Assembly (NCBI GenBank): GCA_049999805.1
Contig: JBNGIO010006191.1
Location: 162,151 to 226,150 of the forward strand
From: Folioceros fuciformis
Lineage: Eukaryota; Anthocerotophyta; Anthocerotopsida; Anthocerotales
Length of the DNA: 64,000 nt
Direction of reading: 5' to 3'
Shown here piece after piece: positions 22,699-32,838 of the stretch (position 1 is its first letter; each line of letters opens with the position of its first letter). A program made the position numbers and the translations under genes. Under the pieces are notes generated by a model. That model made no database searches, had not been told where the DNA came from, and was given only the letters and a program-made list of their open reading frames with translations.

Positions 22699-23074
22699 AA
22701 AGGGGACACCTACTCTCTCTCTACATTTTTCAAAAAACACGTTGCACATGTTCCTTTTGGCGTGTCCATGAATTTTAGGCTCATTGCTAAAGGAGACATG
22801 TATGCACATGGTGTGAAAAAAGATGTTTGCTAGCTCATTGTATATGAAGCACGCATACACTAACAAAATACACACCACCACAACAAGCAAACATTTCAGG
22901 TTGCTTGGGTTTAGGGTTAGGATTACGCTTTACCACACAAAGCGCTAGCTGAACTACCAGGCAAGGACGGCCATGGGTAGGGAATCCCCTTCTAGAGCCC
23001 AAGCTCGCACACCACCTACGTCTACCAACCACCCTACGGGTTAGGGTTTATACTCATAGGGCGTCTGGTCTCCA

Positions 23075-23410
23075 GCTTGTTTCAAGCTCATTCTCTAGCT
23101 CTATACTTGCCTCTGTCGCGAGCGCAAATAGCTGTGGCCTCCAGCTCATTTCAAGCTCATTCTCCGGCTCTGCCCCTACTTATGTCACAAGCGCAAATAG
23201 AAGTGGCCTCTAGCCCATTTCAGGCTCATTCTCTGGCTCTACGCCTACCTATGTCGCAGGCGCAAATAGCAGCGACCTCCAGCTCGAATCAGGCCCATTC
23301 TCTGACTATGCACCTACCTATGCCGCAGGCGCAAATAGTAGCGACCTTCATCCCATGTCAGGCCCATTCTCCGACTCTGCGCCTACCTATGTCATAGGCG
23401 CAAATCGCTC
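23075..23410 (+). repeat. Five tandem 69-bp repeats
   Basis: Each unit starts tttcaagctcattctc and contains gcgcaaatag near its end. The 69-bp length is exactly 23 codons, so a frame of 106 codons (23077-23397) stays open through all copies with the pattern QAHSLALRLPMSQAQI. Whether it is translated is unknown; there is no recognisable domain. Confidence 0.88.
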
Positions 23411-25890
23411 TAAGGCATTACCCTTCACTCTACCTCACTCACCCTAAAGTCTGGCTTCTCCATTGGGCTAAGGTCTTGTCTTAGGGAAGTTAGATGAGAG
23501 GAGTCTCCTGCGACAACAAAAATGTGACTGCTTTGTCATAAGGTTTTGTTTCCACAGCTTTCATCTAAGTCATTGGCTCTAGGATTGGGGACATGTCTTT
23601 CATTCCAAATATAGTGCAAAGAGCGAATACTCGTTGTTTTACAGCAGCAGCCTTTGGCCATAGCTACAAAAGTTTCAAACACAACTAGACACACATATCG
23701 CTCGCCTCACTATTTGCCTACAACCACCATTTCTTCACAGGATGGGTTGCACATACATAGCCTCCCCAGATCTGCCTTGCTATATGGCTATGCATTTGCT
23801 CCCCGCTCCACAAAAAGTCCAAGCAAGAGGTTTCTCATCTATCATGTCCATAAGCTATACTTGTCCTCCATCTACGTTCACAATATGTCCTAAAGGCATA
23901 ATTCCTTGCGCCTGTAGTATAGGCATATTGCATCAGCCAAGGGAGGATTGTTGATGCTTCTATGTATAACTTGTGTTCTCCCTCAGAAGAGTGATACGCA
24001 ATGTTTTGATGGTTTGCAATAAAAACACCAAACATGTAGAGTTGATGGAGGGAGCATAAGAGAAGGGCATCACGAAATTCCACAATCCCTGGATCCAACG
24101 CCCGAAGGGAGGAGGCGATTGTGTGCCTTGAGAACCCTAAACTTCTAAGCATCATGAAGGCTACGTGTAGGCTGAACAATCAACCAAGGAAGGGTACGCA
24201 ACTCTGCAAATGCATGCAATCACTTTCATACATATTTCGTCTTCTCTAGGATTGGATCTTTAGAGCTTATTCTCTTTTTTAGGGTTTGCAAGTCACACGA
24301 CTATTGAGTGCATACAATTTTAAGGTTTTCCTTCAGCCCGCAGTCCCTTACGAAAACCGGTTTGGTTGGTTTGCCAAAGGGAAAACGAAAAAAGTGGGCA
24401 TCATATGGGGATATTTGCGGAGAAACTAATACAATAGTTAAGTGAGAGAGTGTTCCCTTTGGCATGCCATAATTAGGCTTTCTGCCTTACAGCTTTGCAC
24501 TGCCTACGTCTATGACCATACCCACTCACAGAGTTGTGTTGACCGGTCACTTGGGACCATATGCGATTCATACTATCCGCTGGTTTCAGTGCATGTGGCC
24601 CAACTAAAGACGTATAAGCATATCGAGATGGAAGGGTTGATGCCTCACCCTCGCCCACGCCTCTAGCCCTCTTTATGCTCTAAACACATGCCGTGGCAAG
24701 TGCTTGCAACTGCACCTACAGTAGCACGAGGGTTGTAGGGGTACTTGCAGCAACATAAGGGTTGTAGGGGCACCTACAACAATACAATGGATGCAAGGAT
24801 GCCTCAAAGGCAGCCTTGTATGGTCTGTCGTTTGGCTGGAGGTATGTTTGCTTGTTCCAATTGTTTCTGTCATCCCAATTCTACAAGTTGTCTAAATCGC
24901 ATCGGCTTACACCTGTTGGCGCTCTTATGGTCATACACACAATGTCTAATAATCATTGTTGCTGTGTTTCTATATGCTTCTCAACCTATTTGTGGAGCTG
25001 AGCAAAATCTTAGATCCTAATGGACCTTAAAGCTTCCGAGACCGATAAAGCTGCAATACTGATCGACACTGTGCGGATATTGTGCCACCTCTGAACCAAA
25101 GTAAAGAGCTAAAAACATTGACCTTGCAACTATAAGAAGCCCTAAATGACTTGAAGGCAATCTTTTGTTGAAGCTTGGGTGAGGGACACGAGAAATTTGC
25201 AAGGGGGTGAATATGCATGAAGGGTGACAGGTAAGCTTTGTTGAAAATGAACGCCGAAAAACAAGGTCAATGTGCTGGCCAATCCTACCATTCTTATAAC
25301 CCAGTGTCTACAAGCATGGTCGGTGATTTGCGAGAACCACGCCTGTCTCCTTGTTTTGAGCCCATGAGGTAGACCATGCAAGCCGATACTTCCTTTCTAT
25401 CTGTCTAGGTTTTGGGTAAGAGTGTGTGTGAAGCCGTGTTACGATTGCCTCTAATGTCCCACGCTTACCTTCACACTATCTACTTCACTAAGAGGGAATG
25501 ATGGTGAAGACCAACATGATCGTTTGGGATATGTCACATGGTGAAGGGAAAGGTTTCCGAAAAGGCTCACAAGGTTACGTACCACGAGGTCACAAACATT
25601 CTTAACATGGGGAGTGTTTTGGCTCGAGACATCTAGTAGGCGTCGGCCAACCAACGTCCATTGCCTTTACCGTCCGATCATACTGCTTGTGTCAATATAT
25701 ACGTACCCCCATGGTACCCTAAACCCTTATTTTCTTTGCATGTATTGTCTAGCTACAAGTATAAAATCTTTGGAAGCACACCTTTGTAACTATGTAAGAC
25801 ATCATCTTGAATAACACTAATCATCAAATTTACATCATTCCAAAGATTGTCATAGTGCAAGTATGCTCAGGCCTTGTAAACGACATTGTG

Positions 25891-25907
25891 CACCATGCAC
25901 CCCACCA
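25891..25907. repeat. Target-site duplication of the LINE, left copy
   Basis: caccatgcaccccacca, identical to 26446-26462 on the other side of the element and directly next to its A-rich 3' tail. Confidence 0.75.
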
Positions 25908-26445
25908 TTTATTTATTTATTTATCATTAGGCGTATGCAGCCGTGAGGCTATGACGCCGGAATCAAAAAATATGATTTAATGGACACTTTGGGAAAGCGC
26001 AAAAGAAAGAGGATTAGAGCAAATAAAATAGCAAATCTAGATAGCTATGTAAGCCTAAGTTAAGTAATCGCCAATCTACGGAGTTGCTGAGAGAAGTTTT
26101 TCCCTGAGTCTGGGAACACTAAGAAGTTGGCGGATATCGTAGTAAGAGCCTTGAAATATATGGATCCAAGTGTTGCGAGTGGCCATACACTGGTCAAGGA
26201 TGTGATGACGAGTTTCTTCTGAAGACCTGCATTTCCGACAAAATGGATCCTCTGCAATGTTGAATCTCCTAAAGTAAGCCCTAAAAGCCATATGCCCAGT
26301 CCGAAGCTGGGTGAGAAATGATGAGAGCTTACGGTCATGGAGACCAAGGCGTTGTAGCACCGAAGCCGAAGGGCCACCAAGCACCACCCTCTTAATCCCA
26401 GAAGCCTTAGTTGAGGAAACCCACCGTGCACCCCACAATGCATCC
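25908..26445 (-). mobile_element. 5'-truncated non-LTR retrotransposon (LINE) copy
   Basis: On the minus strand an open stretch (about 26430-26076) reads LSSFLTQLRTGHMAFRAYF and then FCRKCRSSEETRHHILDQC, the C-terminal region and CCHC-type zinc motif that follow reverse transcriptase in plant LINE ORF2. Endonuclease and polymerase are missing, so the copy is 5'-truncated. After the stop comes a 3' tail of about 150 bp ending in a (taaa)n run (plus strand 25906-25922, tttatttatttattta). The element is bounded by identical 17-bp direct repeats, listed separately. Confidence 0.82.
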
Positions 26446-26462
26446 CACCATGCACCCCACCA
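26446..26462. repeat. Target-site duplication of the LINE, right copy
   Basis: caccatgcaccccacca, identical to 25891-25907. Related imperfect words (caccgtgcaccccac, aatgcatccc) stand just to its left, so some of the similarity could be local repetition. Confidence 0.7.
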
Positions 26463-27720
26463 CATGCACGGCGACCTGGCTTTCTTCGCTAAGATTTTTG
26501 GGCCACCTTAAAAAATGTGGTATCTCGGTTTTCTTTTGGTCCATGCCATCAATTGCCAGCATCATATATCTAGGTGGATGAACATAGCTTTTTGATCTAT
26601 GCTTCGATATCTTCTCCCTTTCGGTTGTTTGCCTTTCGCAATAAGAATCCAGTGCCCGTTGATAGTTTTCTACAGCAATGGAACAACATCATACGTCTCC
26701 CCAAGCATCAAATCCCCAATAGTAGTGGTTGACAAACGAAAAGGAGTCAGTGGCAGCCATCATGCCAATGGTAGAACATGACACCTTCCATAAGCATCCG
26801 CCGGTTGGGAGTTCTAGGTGGGGTGTAACTATCGGGTGGGGGGTGGGGGAAGGGCTAGGGCATCGGCAGGCCCGCGCCCTCGGTACCTCTTATCGCAACT
26901 AAGAAGACTTCAGGGCGCCGGCTGGATGAGAAATGTACATAGTTTGTTTTAAAAGGTGCTTGCTTGTCAGTTGTTTGTAAAGTGAGTGAGTAGGTTATAC
27001 CGAGTGACCACTTTAGTAGAATGGTTGCTTCGGTTGCCGTGCCAAAGTGAACACTATACAATCTCAATTCATTTAAGCATATTCCCAGAGATACCCCATG
27101 AATAAGGATTAAAACATGAAGAGAGAGAGTATGGCCGCTCTAGCATGCCATACATATGTTATCATCCATGATTAAGGGGCTATTTAGTTAGATGAGAAGG
27201 TAGCATTTACATATATAAACCCAAGAGGTATAAGGAGAAGGGTGAAGAGCATAGACGATTGGGAAGAGCAAGGTACTTATATGACATATGACCAACTTAA
27301 ATTCTTTTTCAATATAAATGATAGAAAATGTCAGAACAGCAGACTATTTTTCTTAAAAAATTAAATTTTATTGTACCACCTTGTACGGTTTGATTGGAAG
27401 CTTAAAGCCATTTTTGAAAATTGCCCCCTCCCTAAAGTTTCGGGGCCAAGTTGTTAAAGAAAAAAGTGCTTTCCCGGAGTCTCTATGGAAGGCGCTTAAT
27501 CGTGTGCTTCCTTTTTCGTTGTGACGTAATCACCGTCTTCCGTTCGCAGGTGGGAGATGGCTGCTATACCTGGCGAAATGGTTGCAGGGGAAAAATGCAT
27601 CGTTTCACGTGTCATCTTGGCCACATGAGCTATGGTGAGGCGACTATCGCTGTTAGTGTGGTACACGATGAAAGACATGGGTCAAGTCCAGAATGAAACA
27701 ATGTATGTACCGATGCTGGT
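26463..27720. other. Spacer, nothing recognised
   Basis: AT-rich at 27160-27430. Small open frames (26599-26781, 26855-27067, 27451-27696) show no family resemblance. Confidence 0.4.
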
Positions 27721-27808
27721 GACAGCCGCAGATGCAGATTTTAGTCCTTGGGAAGCTTGGAGGTGATTTGCAGGAAGTTGGAATCATGCTTGTGGATGCG
27801 TCTGCAAT

Positions 27809-30223
27809 ATGTGGCAACCTCCAGGAATGACTCAAATGCTTGACAACTTGCCTCTGCAAAGTTATGTCGTTCCGGGGCAAACCATGGTCGTGGATTTTAC
27901 CTCCTACGCAAACACTGCTGAACACGAGGCTCTGCTCCTGTACTCACAGATGCAGCAGGCAGGTGTGATCCCCAGTCAACGAACGTATGTTGGTGTCCTT
28001 AAAGCGTGCCGTACACTGGCAGGACGCGGTGGGCGAAATGGTGGGCATGCGCCTGGAACATGTGTGAGAGAGCAATGCCTGCGGACTGTGAAAGCTGTCC
28101 ATTCTGACATTGTGAAGGGTAAGTGGAAGTTGGACTTGTTTGTGGCCAACATGCTTGTGGATGCATACTCAAAGTGTGGAAGTGTAGAAGATGCCAGACA
28201 GGTCTTCGATAAGATGCCTGGTCGTAGTGTGGTTTCTTGGACTGCCATGATTTTGGGATACGCCCACGCGCGCAAGGGGGAAGAGGCTTTGAAGTTATAC
28301 AGGGAGATGCGACGGGCAGGTGTTACTCCCAACGACAGAACTTACGTGGGCGCGCTTAAGGCCTGCAGTGCCATGGCAGAGGTGGGAGCTGATGGCGTAC
28401 CTGCCCACCGCCAGTGTCTGGAACCTCGTGTGCGAGCCATCCACCAAGATATCAAGAAGGCGAGGTTGGAGCAAAATGTATTTGTGGGGAATATGCTGGT
28501 GGATGCTTATGCAAAATGCGGGAGCCTGGAGACTGCCAGACAGGTATTTGACGACATGCCTTACCGCAATGTAGTGGTATGGAATACAATGATCTTTGGG
28601 TACTCCCAGCAAGCCGGGAAGGGTGAAGAAGCCCTGTTGCTCTACAAACAGATGCAACAAGGGGGTGTGGTAGCGGATGCGCGAACCTATGTTGGTGCAC
28701 TTCAAGCTTGTGGTGCCATAGCGGAACAGGAGATGAAGGAAGGTGATGGAGTTCGTGTCACAAATCAGTGCCTGGAAACCGTGACAACCATCCACAAACA
28801 TGTCTTGAAGAGGAATCTTGAGTCCGATGTATTTGTAGCAACCATGCTGGTGGACGTGTATGCCAAATGTGGAAGCCTGAAGGAGGCCAGGAAGTTGTTC
28901 GAAAACATGCCTCACCCTGATGCGGTTGCATGGAATGCCATGATCTTAGGATATGCACAGATGCAGGAGCCTCAAGAGGCCTTGAATCTGTACGAGTTGA
29001 TGAAACAGCAATCCGTTGTCCCTGACGACCGCACTTACGTTGCTGTTCTGAAGGCTTGCTGCACTCTTGCCCAACAGGAAGGGGACAGAAAAATGCATTG
29101 CCTGGAGATGGTGACAACTATCCACGCCGATGTGAGCAAAGCACGGTTTGATTCCAACATCTTTGTCGCAAACATGCTCGTAAACGCTTATGCAAAATGC
29201 GGGGACCTGGAGAAGGCCAGGCAAGTGTTTGACAAGATCCCTCATCGTGATGTGGTGTCTTGGACTGCCATGGTGTTAGGGTACGCACAGATGGACAGGG
29301 GTAAAGAAGCTTTGCAACTGTACGCGCAGATGCAACAGGAAGGCGTCCAGCCAAACGAGCGCACATTCGTGGCTGCCCTAAAAGCCTGCAGCAGCGTGGC
29401 TGGATTGGAGAGGGGGAAGCAAATTCATGCCCAGATCGGGGAAGCTGGTGTGGATCTATCCTCCTCCTGCCATCTGGTCACCAGCCTGATTGACATGTAT
29501 GGCAAGTGCTCCAGCATGGTGGATGCTCGGAAGGTGTTCGACGCCATAGCCGCGAACGACATCGTTGCATGGAATGCGTTGCTGTTAGGGTACGCCAGGC
29601 AAGGACAGAGCGAGGCTGTGTTCCACTTGCTGGTGAGGATGCAGAAAGAGGGAATCCATCCCAACGATGTCACTTTCCTCGGCGTGCTCATGGTGTGCAG
29701 TCATGTGGGCCTGATGGATATCGGCCAGAAGTTTGTGGAAGCCATGAGCAGAGATTACGGCATAGCTCCCTCGATCCAGCATCTCAACTGCATGGTGGAT
29801 CTGCTCGGTCGCGCGGGCCGCATCCACCAAGCCATGGCCATGGTCCACAGCATGCCCTTCCCTGCCGACATGTCCGTGTGGAGATGTATCCTCAGCGCCT
29901 GCCAAAAGTGGCGAGCCGTGGAGCTCGGAATGCGGGCTTTCGAATGCGCTGTTCGGCTGGATGCACGAGACGCTGCGCCGTATGTCGTCATGGCCAACAT
30001 CTATCTTGCTGCTGGCATGCCGGCCATGGCGGATAAGGTTCAGGCAAGGCGCGTGAAGGCGCAGGCGTGGAAGGAACCGGGGCGCAGCTGGTGGATGGAC
30101 GGGACTGGGCAGGTGCATGTTTTCCTGGTGGCAGACGCTACACATCCAGAGAGCGAGGGCATCTACGACAAATTACACGACGTTTTCGCCTCTCTTGGAA
30201 TGCGCAGAAGCTATAAGTCGTGA
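27809..30223 (+). CDS. E-class PPR protein (PPR gene 3)
   Basis: An 804-residue PLS-class PPR protein, probably an organellar RNA-binding factor. Repeats in units of about 105-115 residues (MLVDAYAKCG..ARQVFDKMP, then MILGYA..GEEAL..Y..M, then G..P..RTYVGALKAC) run from about 30 to 690. The C-terminus has an E domain ending in a TGQVHVFLVADATHPES..IYDKL stretch and stops at SYKS, with no DYW deaminase; such proteins can act with a separate DYW partner. No targeting peptide is visible, and the sequence directly upstream (27775-27835) is a further PPR repeat in a different frame, so the N-terminus may be truncated or frameshifted. It is not a close relative of PPR genes 1 and 2: it lacks their PDF-like N-terminus. 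The stop lies 144 bp before the next gene's start. Confidence 0.85.
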   Translation: MWQPPGMTQMLDNLPLQSYVVPGQTMVVDFTSYANTAEHEALLLYSQMQQAGVIPSQRTYVGVLKACRTLAGRGGRNGGHAPGTCVREQCLRTVKAVHSDIVKGKWKLDLFVANMLVDAYSKCGSVEDARQVFDKMPGRSVVSWTAMILGYAHARKGEEALKLYREMRRAGVTPNDRTYVGALKACSAMAEVGADGVPAHRQCLEPRVRAIHQDIKKARLEQNVFVGNMLVDAYAKCGSLETARQVFDDMPYRNVVVWNTMIFGYSQQAGKGEEALLLYKQMQQGGVVADARTYVGALQACGAIAEQEMKEGDGVRVTNQCLETVTTIHKHVLKRNLESDVFVATMLVDVYAKCGSLKEARKLFENMPHPDAVAWNAMILGYAQMQEPQEALNLYELMKQQSVVPDDRTYVAVLKACCTLAQQEGDRKMHCLEMVTTIHADVSKARFDSNIFVANMLVNAYAKCGDLEKARQVFDKIPHRDVVSWTAMVLGYAQMDRGKEALQLYAQMQQEGVQPNERTFVAALKACSSVAGLERGKQIHAQIGEAGVDLSSSCHLVTSLIDMYGKCSSMVDARKVFDAIAANDIVAWNALLLGYARQGQSEAVFHLLVRMQKEGIHPNDVTFLGVLMVCSHVGLMDIGQKFVEAMSRDYGIAPSIQHLNCMVDLLGRAGRIHQAMAMVHSMPFPADMSVWRCILSACQKWRAVELGMRAFECAVRLDARDAAPYVVMANIYLAAGMPAMADKVQARRVKAQAWKEPGRSWWMDGTGQVHVFLVADATHPESEGIYDKLHDVFASLGMRRSYKS

Positions 30224-30366
30224 AGCACCTTTTTCTGCATCGTTGCTTGCTTCGTGGCAGCAGGAGGTCAGGGGAGGAGAAGACGGTTCCTCTCCGCCTC
30301 CTTCGATTTCTCGTTCGAGCCTCTTGGTCCTTCTCTGCTTTCGGAAGTCTTCTCCAGGCGCTGGCT

Positions 30367-31353
30367 ATGGCAGTGGAGGATGGTGAGACGCGTCCGGGAG
30401 TTCTGCTGGCGGTGAGGGTGAGCGAGTACTTGGAGAAGGCGCTGGAAAGCACATACGCGCTGCACCGGCTGTACTCGGTCCCAGCAGGGGAGGCGGAACG
30501 TGCAGAGTGGCTAGGCGCCATCGCTCCGGCAGTGCGCGCGGTGGTTGGTAGCGCGGCGGGCGCGGCCTCCGCGGAGCTCATCGCGCAGCTGCCGGCGCTG
30601 GAGCTGGTTGCGTGCTACAGCGTGGGAACGGACAAGGTGCATCTTCCGAGCTGCAAGGAGCGAGGCATCGCGGTGAGCAACACGCCCGATGTTCTCACGG
30701 ACGACTGCGCGGATCTGGCTTTGGCTCTGATGCTCACTTCTTCTCGCCGCCTGGTGGCCGCGGACGGCTACCTGCGGCAGGGACTGTGGGAGAAGCAGGG
30801 GGACTTCCCGCTGGCGGTCAAGGTGTCGGGGAAGCGGGTAGGGATTGTGGGGCTGGGCCGCATCGGATTGGCTGTGGCCTCCAGGGCGCGGGCCTTCGGG
30901 TGCGCCATCTCCTACCACGGGCGGGGCCGAAAACAGGAGGCAGACTCACAGGGCTTTCGCTTTTTCGACACCGCGGAGGGCCTGGCGCGGGAATCGGACT
31001 TCCTCGTCCTCTGCTGCCCGCTCACCCGGGACACTGCAGGGCTGGTGGACAGGAAGGTGCTTGATGCGCTTGGTCCCAAGGGCACGCTCATCAACATCGC
31101 GCGCGGTCCAGTGGTGGACGAGCCGGAGCTGGTGCTGGCCCTGCAGGAGGGCCGCCTCGGCGCCGCGGGCTTGGATGTGTATCAGGACGAGCCGCGCGTA
31201 CCGAAGGCATTGTTGGGGTTAGATAATGTTGTAATGCTCCCTCACGTGGCCAGCGCGACTGTGGAGACTCGCACGGCCATGGCAGATCTTGTGTTGGAGA
31301 ACTTAGCCGCACATTTCGCTGGGAAGGCGCTCGTCACACCGTTGGAGTTTTAG
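30367..31353 (+). CDS. HPPR: Hydroxyphenylpyruvate / hydroxypyruvate reductase (D-2-hydroxyacid dehydrogenase)
   Basis: Cytosolic NAD(P)H enzyme reducing 4-hydroxyphenylpyruvate (tyrosine-derived) and usually also hydroxypyruvate or glyoxylate; related to Arabidopsis HPR2/HPR3 and to the Coleus enzyme of rosmarinic acid synthesis. The start chosen is the ATG at 30367 (MAVEDGETRPGVLLA), giving 328 residues, close to family length; the frame is open upstream to 30220 but that part is not conserved-looking. Landmarks: VACYSVGTDKVHL, SNTPDVLTDDCADLALAL, the dinucleotide fold GIVGLGRIG, catalytic Arg in INIARGPVVDE, Glu in YQDEPRVP and His in VMLPHVASAT. The gene appears intronless. It is GC-rich compared with the PPR gene just upstream. 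Confidence 0.92.
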   Translation: MAVEDGETRPGVLLAVRVSEYLEKALESTYALHRLYSVPAGEAERAEWLGAIAPAVRAVVGSAAGAASAELIAQLPALELVACYSVGTDKVHLPSCKERGIAVSNTPDVLTDDCADLALALMLTSSRRLVAADGYLRQGLWEKQGDFPLAVKVSGKRVGIVGLGRIGLAVASRARAFGCAISYHGRGRKQEADSQGFRFFDTAEGLARESDFLVLCCPLTRDTAGLVDRKVLDALGPKGTLINIARGPVVDEPELVLALQEGRLGAAGLDVYQDEPRVPKALLGLDNVVMLPHVASATVETRTAMADLVLENLAAHFAGKALVTPLEF

Positions 31354-32838
31354 GCATCGTAGGAGATGCGACTAGATGGCTTACATCCCAACGAAGACGC
31401 AGATCCGAGGAAGCGCGTCGATTGTGCTCGGAGTATGGAGACAAGTATTTGGCACACGTCTCTCTAACTCGAGGCAGCCCTACCCGTATGCCGTCCATCT
31501 CGACGAACTCTGTCCGCGGGTGTAAACGTAACTAAGGGATGATGAAAGCGCCGGTTCTTCATCTTCAGGTCTGGGTTTCTGATACTGCGGTCTATTTCCG
31601 CCTCGTTGGCCCGTATGGCCCATGAAAATCTGTCCAAAGCTACTATGGCGTGCCCTTCTCCCGTCCGTTTGCGCTGCGCAGGCCGCTCGTCTATGAATTT
31701 CTCATCTCGAGAAGTGGGTTTGCCCCAGCTGCACTGTGGACATCGACTTGAGCCTGCACCTAGTCGGGTACTGTGGACATCGACTTGAACCTGCACCTAG
31801 TCGGGGACGGTGGCCAGAAGGAACGTCTCCGGAAGGCTTCGTAATCTGGAGACTCCTCGTCCGGAATGAGTCGCCTCGCCAAGGTCGGTCTGTTGGGGAT
31901 GTAGCCGCCGTAGGCACACTGCCCGAGGTTCACTGCATCATGCCGTGCTGAGGAGACCCAGATAATGGTGGTAAGGATGTGGACCGGGGATTCCGTGCTC
32001 TTCAGCTCGGGCCACCCAGACTCATCTTGTGTGCCGGCGTGCTGTTCTTAGGCTCCACAGCGAGACGAACTAAGCTCGTTTCCAAGTGCTCCTGGGTCAA
32101 AGCCAATTCTCTCCGTCCATACACTTTGGGATCCAGAGAACGTTCAGGAGGGAGACCCGTGAAAAACGTTCGTGCTTTCAGTACAAGTTGGCATGAAATT
32201 TGGTACTGAGCCAGGATGGTAATATCACTGCAAGATTCACCGTGAGTCGCTCCACGACTACAGGAGTCATGCCTGCTAGGTCTTGGCGACCAAACTCACC
32301 ATCTTGCATCCACCTGAATTTGTCACCTGTTACACAAAGATTTGTGAAGCTATCTGCAAGTCAATGTGGATTCGAGCTGGTGTGTGCCGGCGACAGCCAC
32401 TACCAAAAGGAGGATGTCGGGCTTATCCTACACAACCAAGCCTGCAAGGTAAAACCAACTAGCTGTTCCTCCAAGTTTAGATAGCGCTAGGGGGTCGCAG
32501 TGACGTCGTTCAACAGGGATGCTTACTATAATCATGAGCATCAGGAGGCTCGTACATGGAGGAGGAGGCAGTAGAGCATACATGGATTTCTCGTGACAGT
32601 ATGTGGCTAGTGCTGCTGCACTCGGCGCTGTTTGTTCTTGCTGCAGAAGGACCGTCAAGTGCAGCTACACTCGGAGGAACACCACCAGACACTGATCGTG
32701 TCCGTAATGATGGGAGGCAAATCAGCAGTAGCCATCCATGAACATCCAGCCAGCGAATAAGGCAAGCAAACAGTGGAAAAGGTAATGTTCTCCGGCGTAC
32801 AGACTTGGGCGCTGACTAACTTCCTTCGTTTCTTATCT
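31354..32838. other. Spacer between HPPR and PPR gene 2
   Basis: A 37-bp phrase (actgtggacatcgacttga, then cctgcacctagtcgggt) is directly duplicated at 31733-31769 and 31770-31806. On the minus strand, 32225-31995 has an uninterrupted stretch (SDITILAQYQISCQLVLKAR, ending near LAVEPKNS) with acceptor-like tag at its 5' edge; it could be an exon of an unrecognised gene, but I cannot assign it. Confidence 0.4.

Larger units (their letters stand above)
21162..25890. other. Gene-poor repeat-rich region
   Basis: No gene is recognised in this 4.7-kb stretch. It holds the repeats listed separately and several small open frames (21267-21476, 22393-22641, 22624-22833, 23654-23954, 24442-24666, 25142-25381) without family resemblance. 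Composition is AT-rich with scattered low-complexity sequence. Confidence 0.5.
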
